Source of the DNA: Argopecten irradians
Taxonomy: Eukaryota > Mollusca > Bivalvia > Pectinida > Pectinidae
Direction of reading: 5' to 3'
NCBI RefSeq assembly: GCF_041381155.1
Contig: NC_091140.1
Coordinates: forward strand, 23,774,864-23,838,863
DNA: 64,000 bases
Of the stretch, positions 35,015 to 48,151 are shown piece after piece. Within the stretch, counting starts at the first letter, position 1; each line of letters starts with the position of its first letter. The translations under genes were made by a program, and so were the position numbers. The notes under the pieces are model-generated. The model was not told where the DNA came from. It did not search any database and saw only the letters and a list, made by a program, of their open reading frames with translations.

Positions 35015-37155
35015 TTGATAGTGCCAACTGGGATTTCATTAATAACGAATTACAATCAATAGACTGGGATACTCTAATTGGCCATTCAAATGATGTTAAT
35101 GACATAAATGAAAAATTTCTTCAAATTCTTAATGATGTTATTGACAAATATATTCCTTGCAAAACAGTTACAATTCGCCCATCTGATAAACTGTGGATAA
35201 CTTATGAAATTAGGCTATGTCTTAGGGAAAAAAACAGAATTCACAGGAAAACATGTAATAGAAATCAAGTTCAGGACTGGGAAGCATTTAGGGAAATTCG
35301 GAATATATCTATCGATCTTATAAGAAAAGCTGGAACTAATTATATTACTAAACTACAAAACTCTCTAATTGATAAATCCATCCTTCCAGGTAAGATGTGG
35401 AGAATAACCAAATCAATTTCTTCATAAATTATAAAGTTAAATTATAAAGTTAAAAAGTCAACACCTTTAAAAGTTAATAATAAAATTTTAATCCATCCAT
35501 TAGTGAAAGCTGATGCCTTTAATAATTTTTTCATCTCAATATCTAACTATATAGATGATACTCATCAACAGGATTTACCTCCCCTTAATCATGTAAAACT
35601 GTCTGATGTTACAATTACTGACTCTGACATTATAGACCAGATTCAAATCATTAATAAAAAATAAACCAGCTGGACCAGATGGAATAGCCCCTAAATTTAT
35701 GAAATATATATGCCCTTCTATAATTAGACCCTAAAATATTCTTTTTAATAAAACTATTACTACTGGAAGCGTTCCTATTACTTGGAAGAGATCAAATGTT
35801 ACAGCTATTTATAAAGGTAAAGGTGATACCTCCGATACAACTAATTACAGGCCAATTGCGATAACCTCAGTATTCTCCAAGATTATAGAAAAAGATATTT
35901 TTAAATATGTCTTTCATTTCATCACTAAACATCAAGTCATAAGTAAACACCAATCAGGGTTTCAGAGAGGCGACTCGACAGTCAATCAACTTTTATCCAT
36001 TTACGATACAAAAACAAAAAAAATTGATAATGGTAAAGGTATTAGATTTGTGTTTTTAGATATTAGTAAAGCCTTCAACACCGTTTGGCATAAAGGCCTC
36101 CTATATAAACTTAGAAAATACAGAATATCTGATAAAGTCTATAAATGGTTCGAAAGTTATCTAACTGATAGATCCCAAAGAGTAGTGTTAGAAGGTTATA
36201 GTTCTTCTTCAAACATATATCAGCTGGTGTACCCCAAGGCTCAGTCTTGGGGCCATTCCTCTTTTTGTTATTTATAAATGATATTACAAATGAAGTTTCT
36301 TCAAACATTAAGTTATTTGCAGATGACACATCACTATATGTTATTATTGATAATGACCCAGTCACTGCAGCTGATCAGCTACATGATGACCTCAACTCAA
36401 TAAATGGGCTAAAACATGGCAAATTAATTTAATGCTAACAAAACAGTAGGTCTCAATATTACAAGAAGGAATCTTAATCATCCTGATGTCATATTTATTA
36501 ATTTTATCATTGATGAACACGACTGTCATAGGCACCTGGGCTTAAACTTCAATACAACAGGAACATGGGATAACCATATTCATTATATTCAAAACAAAGT
36601 CTATCAAAGATTAAATATACTTTGAATGCGTAAGCATAAAATTGATCGCAAATCCCTTGAAATTATATATAAAAGTGTTATACGACCTATTTTGGAATAT
36701 GCTGATATAGTATGGAAAAATTGCACAATGTATCTTTCCAATGAAATTGAAAAAATACAGATTGAAGCACGTATGAGGAGAGGTACATCTCATTAGAAAC
36801 TATATTCTGAAACAAATATTGACTCTCTAATTACTAGAAGAAACAAACACTGTTTGATCCAACTGTATAAAATTATCAATCGCATGACTCCTGACTATCT
36901 ATATGAAATAATTTCACCCTATATAAACAACAATAACAACAATTATAGATTGCGTGCCCATATATATTTTAATGTCCCGTTCGCACGCACTAACTGTTAT
37001 AAAATTAGCTTTTTTTCTAGCACAATGAACATATGGAATCAGTTAGATGAACATATTATTAATTCACAATCTATATCAATATTTAAAAATAAAGTTGATA
37101 AACTCACTACAACTCTGTCTGTTGTTAGTGTGGTTTTTACATAATGTTCCCCCCG
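35015..37155 (+). pseudogene. Outer LINE: RT region
   Basis: Broken frames at 35008-35427, 36050-36277, 36247-36432 and 36854-37144. Motif A (DISKAFN) and the catalytic FADD are kept, but in different frames. The region around the RT motif between them (STRINGS YQLVYPKAQSWG) is frameshifted from the expected VPQGSVLGP. Confidence 0.8.
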
Positions 37156-37168
37156 ATCTATTAACATA
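37156..37168 (+). repeat. 13-bp target-site duplication, left
   Basis: ATCTATTAACATA, identical to 42120-42132. Confidence 0.9.
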
Positions 37169-38427
37169 TTGGTGACTTACTCCTAGGTACGATATTTTCA
37201 CATAGTTTCATCCGTGATCGCTTGTGACTTTCTACGTTCTGACAAGCACGTGCACGTGCTCGTGTTCTATAATTTCTAACCAGACGGTTTGATAAACATA
37301 CCATTTATTGTTTCTCTTCTGAGTCATTGATTATCAATTTATGATAGATGTTGTTTCTTAATTTTTATAAGATCATTTGTTAATATGTTAGTCTATTTTC
37401 TTACTAATGCATACTGAATCCATGCCTTATATGAATGGGTTTTTTTTCTTCTAGATTATCTAGTCATTTGTGTCAATCAGATGCTCGATTGTTTACATGA
37501 GTGACCTAGTTTTTGTGCCCCAATAGAAGGATAGACCTGTCATCCAGGAAGTTATTCTGTTTGTAGGCCTATGTGTATGTTCTCTGCCTTTTATAGGTTT
37601 CATGTTTTATATCATGAGCTAAATGTTTACATATGTTTATAAGGCCAATGCACAGCTTTGCTGTTTACATATTCTGACTCCGGGTGCACAGTCTCTATTA
37701 CCGTAATCTAACTAGCGCGCCAACGTAGAGATGTGTGACTGATGTTACTTTAAAGTACGTATACATTTCAACTGTTACTAGTCTATTATCATAGTTCCTC
37801 ACTATATACATATACTGATATATATTAATTGATATATACTTACATGCTATTTTCTGAATCATGGTTTTATACCTAAAATAATTATCAGACCAATCTTTCT
37901 CATCACCATATGAATTATTCTGCTCGTACACTGTATGTATCATAAAAATTATATCAATTGTATAAACTAGTCATATCAGCGAGTTCATTTTCCATTATTT
38001 GACCATGTCCAATGAAATGACAAGACTTCTACCTACCTCTATAGCCATATAAATTATATGACTTCGGTAAATTATAAATACAAGAAAGACAATTCGTAAT
38101 AACTGTATTCTTGGTATATTTCTGAAACTGTTTACAACATTGTATGCATATGTTCTAAATGTTTCCTACATGTGCATCATCAAGTCATCTATCATTATAA
38201 TTAGCTATTGTTAAGTTTAAATCTAATGCCATTAATTAATTAACTCCATAGTGTTTAATCCTGTTTAAGGATTTTGTACTTCATATTGTTTGAACTTTTG
38301 TGCTTTAACTTTTTCTTTTATTGATTTTGTGTTTTTTGCCTTATTTTTTGTTGTTGTGGTGTTTTTTTTATTTTTTTGTTTTTTTTCTTCTTTTTCGCTT
38401 ATTTTTCCTTGTCGTAAGTTGTTGTGA
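37169..38427 (+). other. 5' leader of the inner LINE
   Basis: Non-coding, no RT or endonuclease similarity. The T-rich tract at 38300-38400 precedes the ATG at 38428. It may hold an internal promoter; nothing specific is visible. Confidence 0.6.
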
Positions 38428-38856
38428 ATGTTCTCTCAATTTAGCAATGTTCTTCATAGCTACAAGTATAAGAATGTTTGGTTTGAAAGTGTACCTTTAC
38501 TCAGTGTTCATACATGTACTTATTTATATTCCATTATAATTGATAATACCAGCTACTGCTTAAATATTTTGTTACTGTTATTACTATCAGCAGGTGATAT
38601 CCATGTTAACCCTGGTCCTAACCACATTATCAATGATAGGTATTTAACTGGAAATCTGTCTATTCTTCATCTAAATATTCGGAATAAACTTGACTTAATT
38701 GAAAGTGAGTATTTAGATACTGATATTCTCTGTTTTACAGAATCTCACCTTAATAATTCAATCAACGATAAAGATCTGCACCTTAAGTCTCATCCCACCC
38801 TTTTCAGAAGTGATAGAACTGGTAGACCTGGTGGTGGAATTATTATATACACTTAA
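38428..38856 (+). pseudogene. Inner LINE: 2A-like leader and endonuclease N-terminus
   Basis: 142 codons. After a hydrophobic run (CLNILLLLLLSAGD) comes DIHVNPGP, a 2A-like motif with His where the consensus has Glu, then endonuclease motifs ILHLNIRN, ILCFTESHLN and FRSDRTGRPGGGIIIY. A TAA follows at 38854, although the frame continues as endonuclease-like residues to about 38965, where a small shift moves YRPPNSPAEYW into another frame. Confidence 0.8.
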
Positions 38857-39279
38857 AACACTAAAAACAATGTACATGCTGTTCGTAGACCTGATCTTGA
38901 GTCTGTCAACTTAGAAACTCTGGTGCTTGAACTAAAAACAGCTAATAAAAAATTCTTCTGTGCTGTATATATAGACCACCTAACTCACCCGCTGAATACT
39001 GGAACCAGTTTGATACCTTTTAAAATAGATACCCTGTCTAATGAGAACTGTAACTTGACATGCTGTCCCTTTCTCCTACCTCCCATCTTACTCGTATCCT
39101 ATCTAAGTACCAGCTTCACAGTTTAATAAATTCTGCAACCAGAGTAACACCTACTTCTGTTTCCTGCATTGATATATTTTATGTAAACAATCCTAACATT
39201 ATAGAGTTCTGAAATATTATCACCATTGTGTAGTGACCATTGTCCAATCAGTATTAATGTTTGTTTTTAAACTTTTAAA

Positions 39280-41764
39280 GAGAAGTCGTATAAACGTATT
39301 ATTCATAAGTTCAATGAAGCTAATTGGACTGAAATGAATCGCTCTCTTTCGTCAGTTGACTGGCAGGCTCTTATTGACCCTAATGATAATGTTGATGATA
39401 TTAATAATCTTATAATTGATAAAATCCTTAGTTTAGCTGCCTTGCATATTCCTGTCAAAGTAATTAGAATTCGTCCTAATGATAAACCATGGATGACCCA
39501 GGAAATAAGGAGAAATTTGAGGGTTAAAAAAATTACTTAAGAAAGCAAGATCTACTAATAGGGAGAATGACTGGCTCAAATTTAGGATTGCACGTAATGA
39601 TGTTATTGATCTGATAAGACAGGCAAAACAAAACTATTTAAATAAATTACAAAATACCCTATCTGACAAGTCAATTCCGCCTGGTAAATGGTGGCGTATT
39701 GCCAAGTCTATTAGTAACTTCTCTAATAAGTCTTCTTCTTCACAACCTTTTAAAATTGGTGGTAATATAATTATTCATCCTATGGACAAAGCAGAGGCAT
39801 TAAATAACTTCTTCTGTTCTATCTCAAATTCCACAGCTGAAGTTGATGATTCTGATCCTGACTTACCTCCCCTTAGTCACCTTAATTTTTCCGATATCAA
39901 CATTACTGATCAAGATGTCTTAGATCAAATTAACCTAATAAAACTTAACAAGCCTGCTGGACCTGATAATGTTTCTCTTACAATTATAAAAAAATCTTGC
40001 ACCTTCTATACTTACACCTCTGAAATTACTTTTTCAGAAAACTATTTTAACTGGTAAGGTACCACACTCTTGGAAATCCTCAAATGTTACTGCTATTTAT
40101 AAAGGTAAATGTTCTGTTGATGATCCCAGTAACTACAGACCTATTGCTATTACTTCCTGTCTAAGTAAATTATTAGAAAAAATGTTTTTTAAATATGTAT
40201 TTAACTTTGTAACGAAACATCATATCATAAGTGAGATTCAGTCTGGATTTCAACGTAGGGATTCAACTGTCAATCAACTTATTTCTATTTATGATGTTAT
40301 TTCCAAAAACTTAGATAATGGTAAATTATTAAAATATTAGATTAGTCTTTTGAGATATTAGTAAGGCTTTTGATAGGGTATGGCACAAAGGACTTCTTTA
40401 TAAACTTAAAAAATATGGTATTTCTGGCAATCTTTACAAATGGTTTGAGAGCTATTTATCTGACAGGAAACAACGAGTTATCTTTGAAGGCTATATGTCC
40501 AATTTTAAATCCATTTCTGCTGGTGTTCCCCAAGGCTCTGTTCTTGGTCCTTTCCTTTTTCTTCTTTTTATTAATGACATCACTCATGAAATTAATACTA
40601 ACGTAAAACTTTTTGCTGATGATACATCACTTTATGTTATAGCTGATGAAGATGTTATTACCCCAACTAATGATCTCAACGATGACTTAGAATCCATTTG
40701 TAATTGGGCTAAACTTTGGAAAATTCATTTTAATCCACAGAAAATTGTTGCTTTATCTGTTTCAAGGAAAAAGAGATACCATCCACCACTTATCTTTAAT
40801 AATCAAATAATTAATGAACATGTTTTCCACAAACATCTTGGTGTTATTTTTCATTCAAATGGAAGCTGGGGTGATGATATTAAATATATATATGATACTT
40901 CTTGTAAAAGACTAAATATCTTGCGCATGCTTAAACACTAAATTGACAGGAAATCGTTGGAATCTTTATATCTCTCTTTCATCCGCCCCATCTTAGAATA
41001 TGCCTCTTCTGTGTGGGATAACTGTAATATTGGAGACGAAAAACTTCTTGAATCTGTCCAAATTGATGCAATAAAAATTATTACTGGCCTCAGAAGTGGA
41101 ACGTCTCATCAAATACTATATTATGAATCTGGGTTTGAAAAATTAAAAGATAGACGTAATAGACATAAACTCATTTTAATGTACAAAATAATAACTCACT
41201 TAACAGCTGACTATCTATATCACACTATTGAACCCTATATTAATAATAATGTTAATCACCGACTTCGCACTAATAGATTCTTTAATATTCCTCCATCCAG
41301 AACATGCACCTATGACCGTAGTTTCTTTCCCGATACAATGCGCCTATGGAATAATCTTGACCATTCTATTACCTCATCCCCTACTCTTAGTACTTTTAAA
41401 AAGAATTTAAATAAAACTCAAACACACTCTAATAGTAATGCTGTTAACTTCACCTCCTGTAATCCAAGAAAATTTAATATAATACTATGTCAATTACGTA
41501 ATAATGCGAGCAATCTAAACTTTGACAAATATAAAGACCACCTTATTGATGACCCTGCTTGTTCCTGTGGCGCTGCTTGTGAAAATGCTGATCACTATTT
41601 TTTTTCTTCTGTCCTCTTTTTACTGACTCCAGACACTTTATTACTAACATTGCTAATCATTTCAATCATATCTCTTCTAAACTATTAACATCTGGTGATA
41701 TCCAATTATCTATTGAAGAGAATCAATTCATCCTTTCTAATGTGAATAATTATATCTCTGCCAC
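39280..41764 (+). pseudogene. Inner LINE: reverse transcriptase and C-terminus
   Basis: Fragments 39334-39540, 39782-40057, 40370-40606, 40495-40941 and 40957-41688. RT motifs in order: YRPIAI, QSGFQRRDSTVNQL, DISKAFDRVWHKGL (with a TGA just before the motif A Asp), AGVPQGSVLGPFLFLLFIND, catalytic FADDTSLYVI, HLGVIF. The C-terminus has ACSCGAACENADHYFF, a Cys/His knuckle seen in related LINEs. A stop at 40939 separates the thumb region. Confidence 0.85.
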
Positions 41765-42119
41765 TAACAGATTCAATTAATCCTAGCTTTCCTGTAAATT
41801 TGTTATTTAGTCATATACTTACTATAAATATACATATTTATGAATATCATATATTAATCTTCTTGATGTAATTTTAATCTTATATCTTTAATCGATGAAT
41901 CTGAGTATAGCTACACTATGTGTGTATGTGTGTGAGAGAGGGGTATGTATGTGATTGTTTATATGTATATATTCACTTACATTAATCCTGTAATATTGTC
42001 TATTTATGTTTGTAAATATGTATGCAATGTAACCTCCGGGACGGGAGATGACTTATATAGGCTTGCCTGTTGTCAGATCCCTTTAATATTTGTTATTAAT
42101 AAAATATGTTGAAATGAAA

Positions 42120-42132
42120 ATCTATTAACATA
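42120..42132 (+). repeat. 13-bp target-site duplication, right
   Basis: Identical to 37156-37168; directly follows the 3' end GAAATGAAA. Confidence 0.9.
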
Positions 42133-42762
42133 GTACTGTGTCAACTCAGACAAGGAGTTAATAACCTTAATTATGATAGATTTAGTGATAATCTAATTGA
42201 CAGTGCTCAATGTGATTATGGTTATCATACTGAAGACATTAACCATTTTTTCTTCTTTTGCCCACTTTTTAATCTCTGTAGACATTTTTTTTATACTTGA
42301 TCTTAAACAGAATTGGCTATATCTCAGCTGACATTCTAACTAAAGGTAGTCTTCTACTTTCTGATGATGATAACAAATATGTCCTAGATAATGTGTCCAA
42401 ATATATAATACATACAAAAAGACTATTGTGATATAACTTACATGATGATATATTCAGTCATATATTTATCTATTAATTAATAATCACATTTAATAACAAA
42501 TTATTTATACAGTACATCTTCCCATATAATTAACTATCTTTACGCAAATTCAAATGCTCCCTTATTAATTAATATAATTCAAAGGGTAGGAACGTGATAA
42601 TTATATATTATATTAATTAATTTGTAATTTGATGTTTAATTTGAATTTATAATATGTTGTACATTACTGGAAGAGGGAAAGGGTTGATATAGGCACTGCC
42701 TGTTACCCAATCCCATTGTGTATAATTTATATATACAATAAAATATTTTGAATTGAATTGAA
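42133..42762 (+). pseudogene. Outer LINE: displaced C-terminus and 3' end
   Basis: The first 180 bp encode VLCQLRQGVNNLN, FSDNLIDSAQC and INHFFFFCPLF, continuing the frame from 37155. The rest is 3' UTR ending in AATAAAATATTTTG and TTGAA repeats. Confidence 0.85.
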
Positions 42763-44395
42763 ATTGTAGCCGTGCATCGACTACCCAGTACACGTGGTAC
42801 ATGCTCACCGCGCCCAGTGATGGTCATTATTTTTAATAGTGACATGAAAATTTTATAGAAAAAATAAGCATTCACTTGTGCAATCTTGATTGATAATTAC
42901 CAAATAAAGTGAAACTTTCGCACAATATGGTATTACAATAACTAATAACGTACATTGTATATACTTAATCAATATCTACTATTAATCAAAGAATTGTATT
43001 CAGTGTCAACAACTCGTGTCCATTCGGTGTGCTACCCACAAGGTGATGCAATATCGCCAATACACTTTTCGTGTGTTGATTTTTGGTGCAACTTTCTTTT
43101 TAAATCCATTGAAGGACGGTACAATGGAAATTCAAGCACTGGACCCACTGGAATTTATTGTTTACGTAGTTTGATTGTTTTGTTTTTTTTTGTTTTTTTT
43201 TTCAAAGGGATTGGAATCAAATCAATTTGTGAAACTTATAAGTAGACCAATCATATCTAGGAGAGGATACATGTTTGTGTATGAAGACAAAACTTTTGCA
43301 ATAATCGGAAATACTCCCCTTTGTGTTCTATCAATTTTTTCTTGAGTTTATTGTTTACGTAGTTTGATTGGGGTTTTTTCAAAGGGATTGGAATCAAATC
43401 AATTTGTGAAACTTATAAGTAGAGTAATCATGTCTAGGAGAGGATACATGTTTGTGTATGAAGACAAAACTTTTTCAATAATAGGAAAATTCACAGTTTG
43501 ATTTTTTATTTGTCAAATTTGGATATTTTTACAAAGACTTTTTTGACAAATTTTTGTCCAAATTTTACGTTATTCGCACTAAAACGGGAAGACACCTTTA
43601 TTTCTATATAATTCAATTTCGCTTGTAACAGGCATTGTCATTGGCTTAAAATCTTACTTTATCAACCCATAAAGGACAAAACTGGCGTTGCCGTTCATAA
43701 CGTTGCTTCTGATTGGCTGAGACGACGGCGTAATAATTTCATAGATAAAAGAGTCCCATGATAGATTTTAAATACAAAAGAGATTAACTTTAGTAAATTG
43801 GATTATGAAGATTAATTTGAATAGATTTTTTTTATGTTATGGACCCGAAATATAACCCAAACATCTGAGTGTACTTTCATCATAAACTGCTTTGCGGTTT
43901 ATTCCACTCCACTCAGATTATTGTGTTATATCTTCATAGCATAAAAAATATATTAAAGTTAATCCTTCAATTACATTTTTGTCTTCCATATACCTAGATG
44001 ATGGAAATGGTATATGATATGTACCTATTGGTAAAATAATCGTGAAATCTGACTTTTGTGTAAATGCGTGTATAAATCACGAAATATGTGCAAACACAGG
44101 TAAAATCCAGGTAAAATTGAAAAACACAGGTACAGTCCAGTTTAGGGATATATGACGCAGACTATAACTGTTATCCCAACATAAATTCCCCTATGTTATT
44201 TTAAAGAGTGGGAGAAAGGAGAACACAGCCGGAAATTACTGGTGGACTAATTTGACCTTATATTATACGTAAGGTCAACATCACAGTAGTCTTCTCTTTT
44301 TAACAGGATTATATGTTTTCTTCATACAAACATTAAAATGATAATTGATCTTGAATGGCAGTACACTTCATACATGTGGGTCAGTTATTCTCTGG
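42763..44395 (+). other. Right part of old LINE remnant and duplicated flank
   Basis: 42763-42870 continues the ORF1-like remnant (GTAGCCGTGCATCGACTACC, CCGCGCCCAGTGATGGTCAT). 43020-43110 keeps an RT-like PQGDAISPIHF. 43154-43340 and 43347-43490 are a tandem duplication of about 193 bp (GGGATTGGAATCAAATCAAT). 43960-44340 matches 49500-49880 in unit 2. Confidence 0.6.
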
Positions 44396-44500
44396 GTACT
44401 CCGGTTTTCATCCAACATTAAACAAACCTGACACGTCCTTACATAACACTGGCTGTTAATAGGACATAAGAAATCTAAAACAAAGAATAACGCAAAAAAA
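44396..44500 (+). repeat. SINE 3' fragment
   Basis: GGGTACTCCGGTTTTCATCC, ACACGTCCTTACATAACACT, GGCTGTTAATAGGAC: 3' half of the same SINE family, at the start of unit 2. Confidence 0.75.
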
Positions 44501-44597
44501 AGATTTATAGGCATCGCAAAATATCAATAGCTTATACAGGAAATGATATCTTAAAGGTCATTTTAATCAGTAGATCTTCCTTTTTATCATATCTGCA

Positions 44598-46777
44598 AAG
44601 TCGGATCTTTATTATTGTCTAGTCAATGTTTCAGGTCAGTGTAATGCCGTACGAGGATCGGCAGTGAACTCGTATTTCTTCACTCAAACTTAGGATGCTT
44701 GTTTATGTAAATACATGTATATGTGCTACAGGGCGTAGGTACGAACCGTTCTCTATCTACCAGGTACACATAGAGTCGCTTGCCTAAAAGTTGGCAATAT
44801 AGAAGGACTTTTAAACGTTACAACAATTTACTTGTATTGACAAGTTCAAGGACAATGAGGTTATACGAAAACTTTGAGCTTTCAGTCTACATCTTCAGCT
44901 ATCCAGTGTTATCTGGAATACAACCGTTGATATTACTTCTTTGACCCCTTTTTTCTATGCTTTGTTTATTTTCAAAGAATTATATTGATCTTCTTTACTT
45001 GCAGTAAAAGAAGCCGAATGTTGGACATCCACCCACGGGTAAATTATTACCATAAATATTATCTAGTTGTTAGAATAACGCCACGGTAACGATATCCGAT
45101 CCTATGATATAAATGTTAGTGTTTCCTGAAGCGTAACGTCATGTATTGGGTATTTCTGTTACCATATTTAAACAGGTTGTACGTCCATTGTTATCAAAAC
45201 TAACATTGTCACGTGCTTGTGATAGGGAGTGTCCTTGACATTTCTCTCAGTTTTATACGTATTATAGATTCGTCTTTGCGTTCAATGCCGAATATGCATT
45301 CCCGATGACGAAAATAAGGAAAAACAACCACCCAGGCGTAAGTATCCATCTCCTAGATATGGCCATTCTCGGTCCTAAATATAAATAGCACAGATGTTCA
45401 ATTATCCCCGAGTTTTTAGGTAATTTTTGCTGCGGTATCTGAATAATTCTTCTCCCAACTATCTGAAATTTGATTGGTTACTTCCACCGGACTTTGTGGT
45501 AGAAATATTGCCCAATCAGCATGACTGTTGGAACAAATACCACGCGTTTTTTATGGGTGCAGCTTAATTTCTGTTGATATCTTACTTTTATTTTCAATCT
45601 ACATTAAAATACATATCTCTATTATCACTACGTTTGATAAGAGGATCTGACAACATCCCATTAGGAGGTAACGTTCTGGTGACCTCTGGAAATGACCAAT
45701 CAAACTGTTACCACCAGAATCTTTACTGAATTTCAGGCGACGAAATAGTATAAAAACCTGTCAGAATTATTTTCGTGTACGTAGTCATCTCGCCAAAAAA
45801 TGTTTATTGATACTGGGACAAAATAGAGTTTTTAATTGATGTAGCAAGGTGCGGAAAATGCATTTGGTCTGAAGTACAGGTGGTATAACGGTCATCCGCA
45901 CATGACCCCTTATGGGATATTGTCAGATTTTCTATTGGATGGAGTGACGGAGTGATAGTGAGGATCTGCATTTTATCAGATTGATATTATTTTGGTTATA
46001 TTGACTCTTAACAAGATATCATATGATTATCACGCTTGTTCATTGGTACACAAATTGGTAAATATTCATTAAAAGCACAACAAATGTGGCCTATGTAGGT
46101 AATAAACAATGAAATGTTAGTTACATGTGTCCCAGCATACACTTGTCAATTGACCGCAAAGCTCAGAAAACTTAAACTGCGTTTCTCTATTTTGTGTTTT
46201 GTATTGCATATCAGGACATCTAGAGCTATGAAAATACAGCACATCACCAAATAAAAAGAGGCAGTGATAACGTGCTTGTAAACCGTTCTCAAAATCGAAA
46301 ATTTCACAATTGATCTCTGCAAAAGAATACAGTAAAAGTGTCTAATTATTTTTGAAGATATGTATATGTGGGTGGATGGATGTTTAATGTTTATGATTAT
46401 AACAACAGACTCAAAAATGTGCCATATCTGCTGTGATGTATGGGCATGGGTTTCCATCTTTCTACTGTTTTACAGAGTTGGTGGTCATACCAGGAAACAC
46501 ACAGCAGGGCGTCTTTGGTACACCCAGCAACCCAGCCAACCCCCACAAAGCCGGGTATGACCAGTCCGGGACAATCAGACCCATGGGTATGCCATCATCT
46601 CATGCAAGATCCATTTTTGGCAGTGTCCTGGAAATTCCTCCAACTAATCGCCAGTTTATCAAGCCTAACGCTCATGGCAATTTGTCGCCATCAGATCCTT
46701 ATAACACTACGTATGATCAGCCACTCCTCGCGGAGTTCCAGGAATGTCGCCGACAGGTCATAATGAAAATAGTGTAA
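44598..46777 (+). pseudogene. CYYR1-like copy 2, lacks exon 1
   Basis: The conserved 5' region runs to GACAAG at about 44852, but the signal-peptide exon is deleted there. The mini-exon (45005-45038), part of the membrane exon (IRLCVQCRICIPDD to PPR, ending 45337) and the tail exon (46476-46777) remain. The tail reads QLVVIPGNTQQGVFGTPSNP ... and has lost the normal stop after YDQP, running 21 residues further to KIV. Without a signal peptide it cannot make the same membrane protein unless another first exon is used. The intron before the tail is about 0.5 kb longer than in copy 1. Confidence 0.7.
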
Positions 46778-48151
46778 ATGCTTCACTTTATAATAACATT
46801 TAATCTAAAGAAACCTCTTTATAAATCTAGTGTATACATGCTACTACTTTAGTTGTACATATTTAGGTTATGAAAAGCCTGACCGATCACTTGTATCAGG
46901 GTTATTCCCCTAGAATAATGAGTAAGACAAATTTAATCATTTTAAGTAGTTTTATTGTTGCATAGACAATCAAAATTGTATGTGTTTGAAAACGAACGCA
47001 TGTTTTTAAAGGGACAATTCAGCGAGGCTAATTCTGTTAAAAAACCACGAAGCAGAGTATGAGAAAATGTATTTTTCTACATTCCTTCTTATGAAACACA
47101 TAACAAGAAATATTGACAAATTTCACGAAATTGTTAAGCATTTTGATTTATTAATACGATTAAGCATGTATAACATGTACGCTGTACCCATGCCCGAGCC
47201 AAAGTCACGCACGTTAAACAAATGCAATACATAACCACTGAAGAGTTCTTTAACTGAAGATGAAAGCTGTGAATCTGAGAGTATAATGGATTATTATCAT
47301 CATTGAAGTTTGTGAGCCTTGCTGTATCTGATATGATATGTATGCATAATGCCGGTTTGAACAGGACATACTTAAACATCAAATAATTGATGAAGGTTTA
47401 TGTTTTGGATGTGAAAACCATTTGTGTTAAACCAGCATTGCTTACATGGACATTTTATGAATGAGCATCAGACATAAATTACTGTGTTATGGATTCTCTC
47501 CGGCAAAGCTGATCTACTTGGCATATTTTTATCTTCAATTAACAGCAGCTTTAAAGCTACTTGCGTTTTAGTTACATAATGAAAACTAGTATTTTACAGA
47601 AGACGTTAGGGTCCTTAAGATTTGCGTGACATATGATTTAATTTCTCTCTGATGTTTTAGGGTGGTTTTTTTCAAAGGAGGTCTCTACTGTGTGGGGGGG
47701 GGGGAGGGTGTGTGTGTGTGAGGGTTTGTGTTTGTGTGTGTGTTATTTCTTATTATTATTTTCTTTCACCATACAATGTAGGGGATTTTTTTATAAAAAT
47801 GAACCAATACAACCTGTCAAAAATCATGTAAATAAATGCTTTTGCTTCTAACTTTAGTTATATGTTGCTTTTAAACATGTATTGATATTTTGTTCAGTTT
47901 CATATAATTTTCGTTATAATTGCTGACACCAAAGAGAAACTTCAAATCAAGTAAACGTTTTATTTGTATTAAACAACAGTATCTGGGATTGCAAAACAAT
48001 ATTAAAATTTATATCGTCTTAGAGCTGTAAGTTGTATATCAGTGATGAGGCGGACCATTAGTATTTATTCTAACAGCTTGTTTTAACCACAATCGCGTTC
48101 TTACCAAATCCATTATACAACTATAGATGTTGGATCCCTGTCTAAGCATTA
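46778..48151. other. 3' region of CYYR1-like copy 2
   Basis: Matches the downstream region of copy 1 in blocks. A G-run followed by (TG)n lies at 47693-47742. No gene. Confidence 0.5.

Larger units (their letters stand above)
37169..42119 (+). mobile_element. Inner CR1/Jockey-type LINE, full-length insertion (4.95 kb)
   Basis: Bounded by a perfect 13-bp duplication, so both ends are defined. Order: 5' leader of about 1.26 kb, 2A-like start, APE-type endonuclease, RT, C-terminal Cys-rich segment, 3' end TAATAAAATATGTTGAAATG. Removing it rejoins the outer LINE's frame: the codons either side align residue for residue with its own C-terminus (FT-CNPR..NIILCQLR against FT-CSPR..NIVLCQLR). The coding region has several stops and frameshifts, so this copy is inactive. 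Confidence 0.88.
35015..42762 (+). mobile_element. Outer CR1/Jockey-type LINE, 5'-truncated, split by a younger copy
   Basis: Coding remnants run 35015-37155 and resume at 42121-42420; 37169-42119 is a later insertion. Left part: ANWDFINNEL, then RT motifs YRPIAI, FLDISKAFNTVWHKGL and LFADDTSLYVI. Right part: NIVLCQLRQGVNNLN, DSAQC. The 3' end is AATAAAATATTTTGAATTGA with short TTGAA repeats. The flanks (GTGTGGCCGT left, TTGTAGCCGTG right) resemble each other and match one uninterrupted site in unit 2 (TTGCAGCCGTG), so the insertion point lies inside the older ORF1-like remnant. Many stops and frameshifts; inactive. Confidence 0.8.

Noticed and set aside
36050..36365. Antisense ORF over the outer LINE RT
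   Set aside because: Shadow of the RT reading frame.
40495..40941. Active reverse transcriptase
   Set aside because: Catalytic FADD is intact, but the upstream motif A region and endonuclease have stops and frameshifts.
47693..47742. G-quadruplex or Z-DNA signal
   Set aside because: A G-run plus (TG)n is ordinary microsatellite sequence with no link to a gene here.
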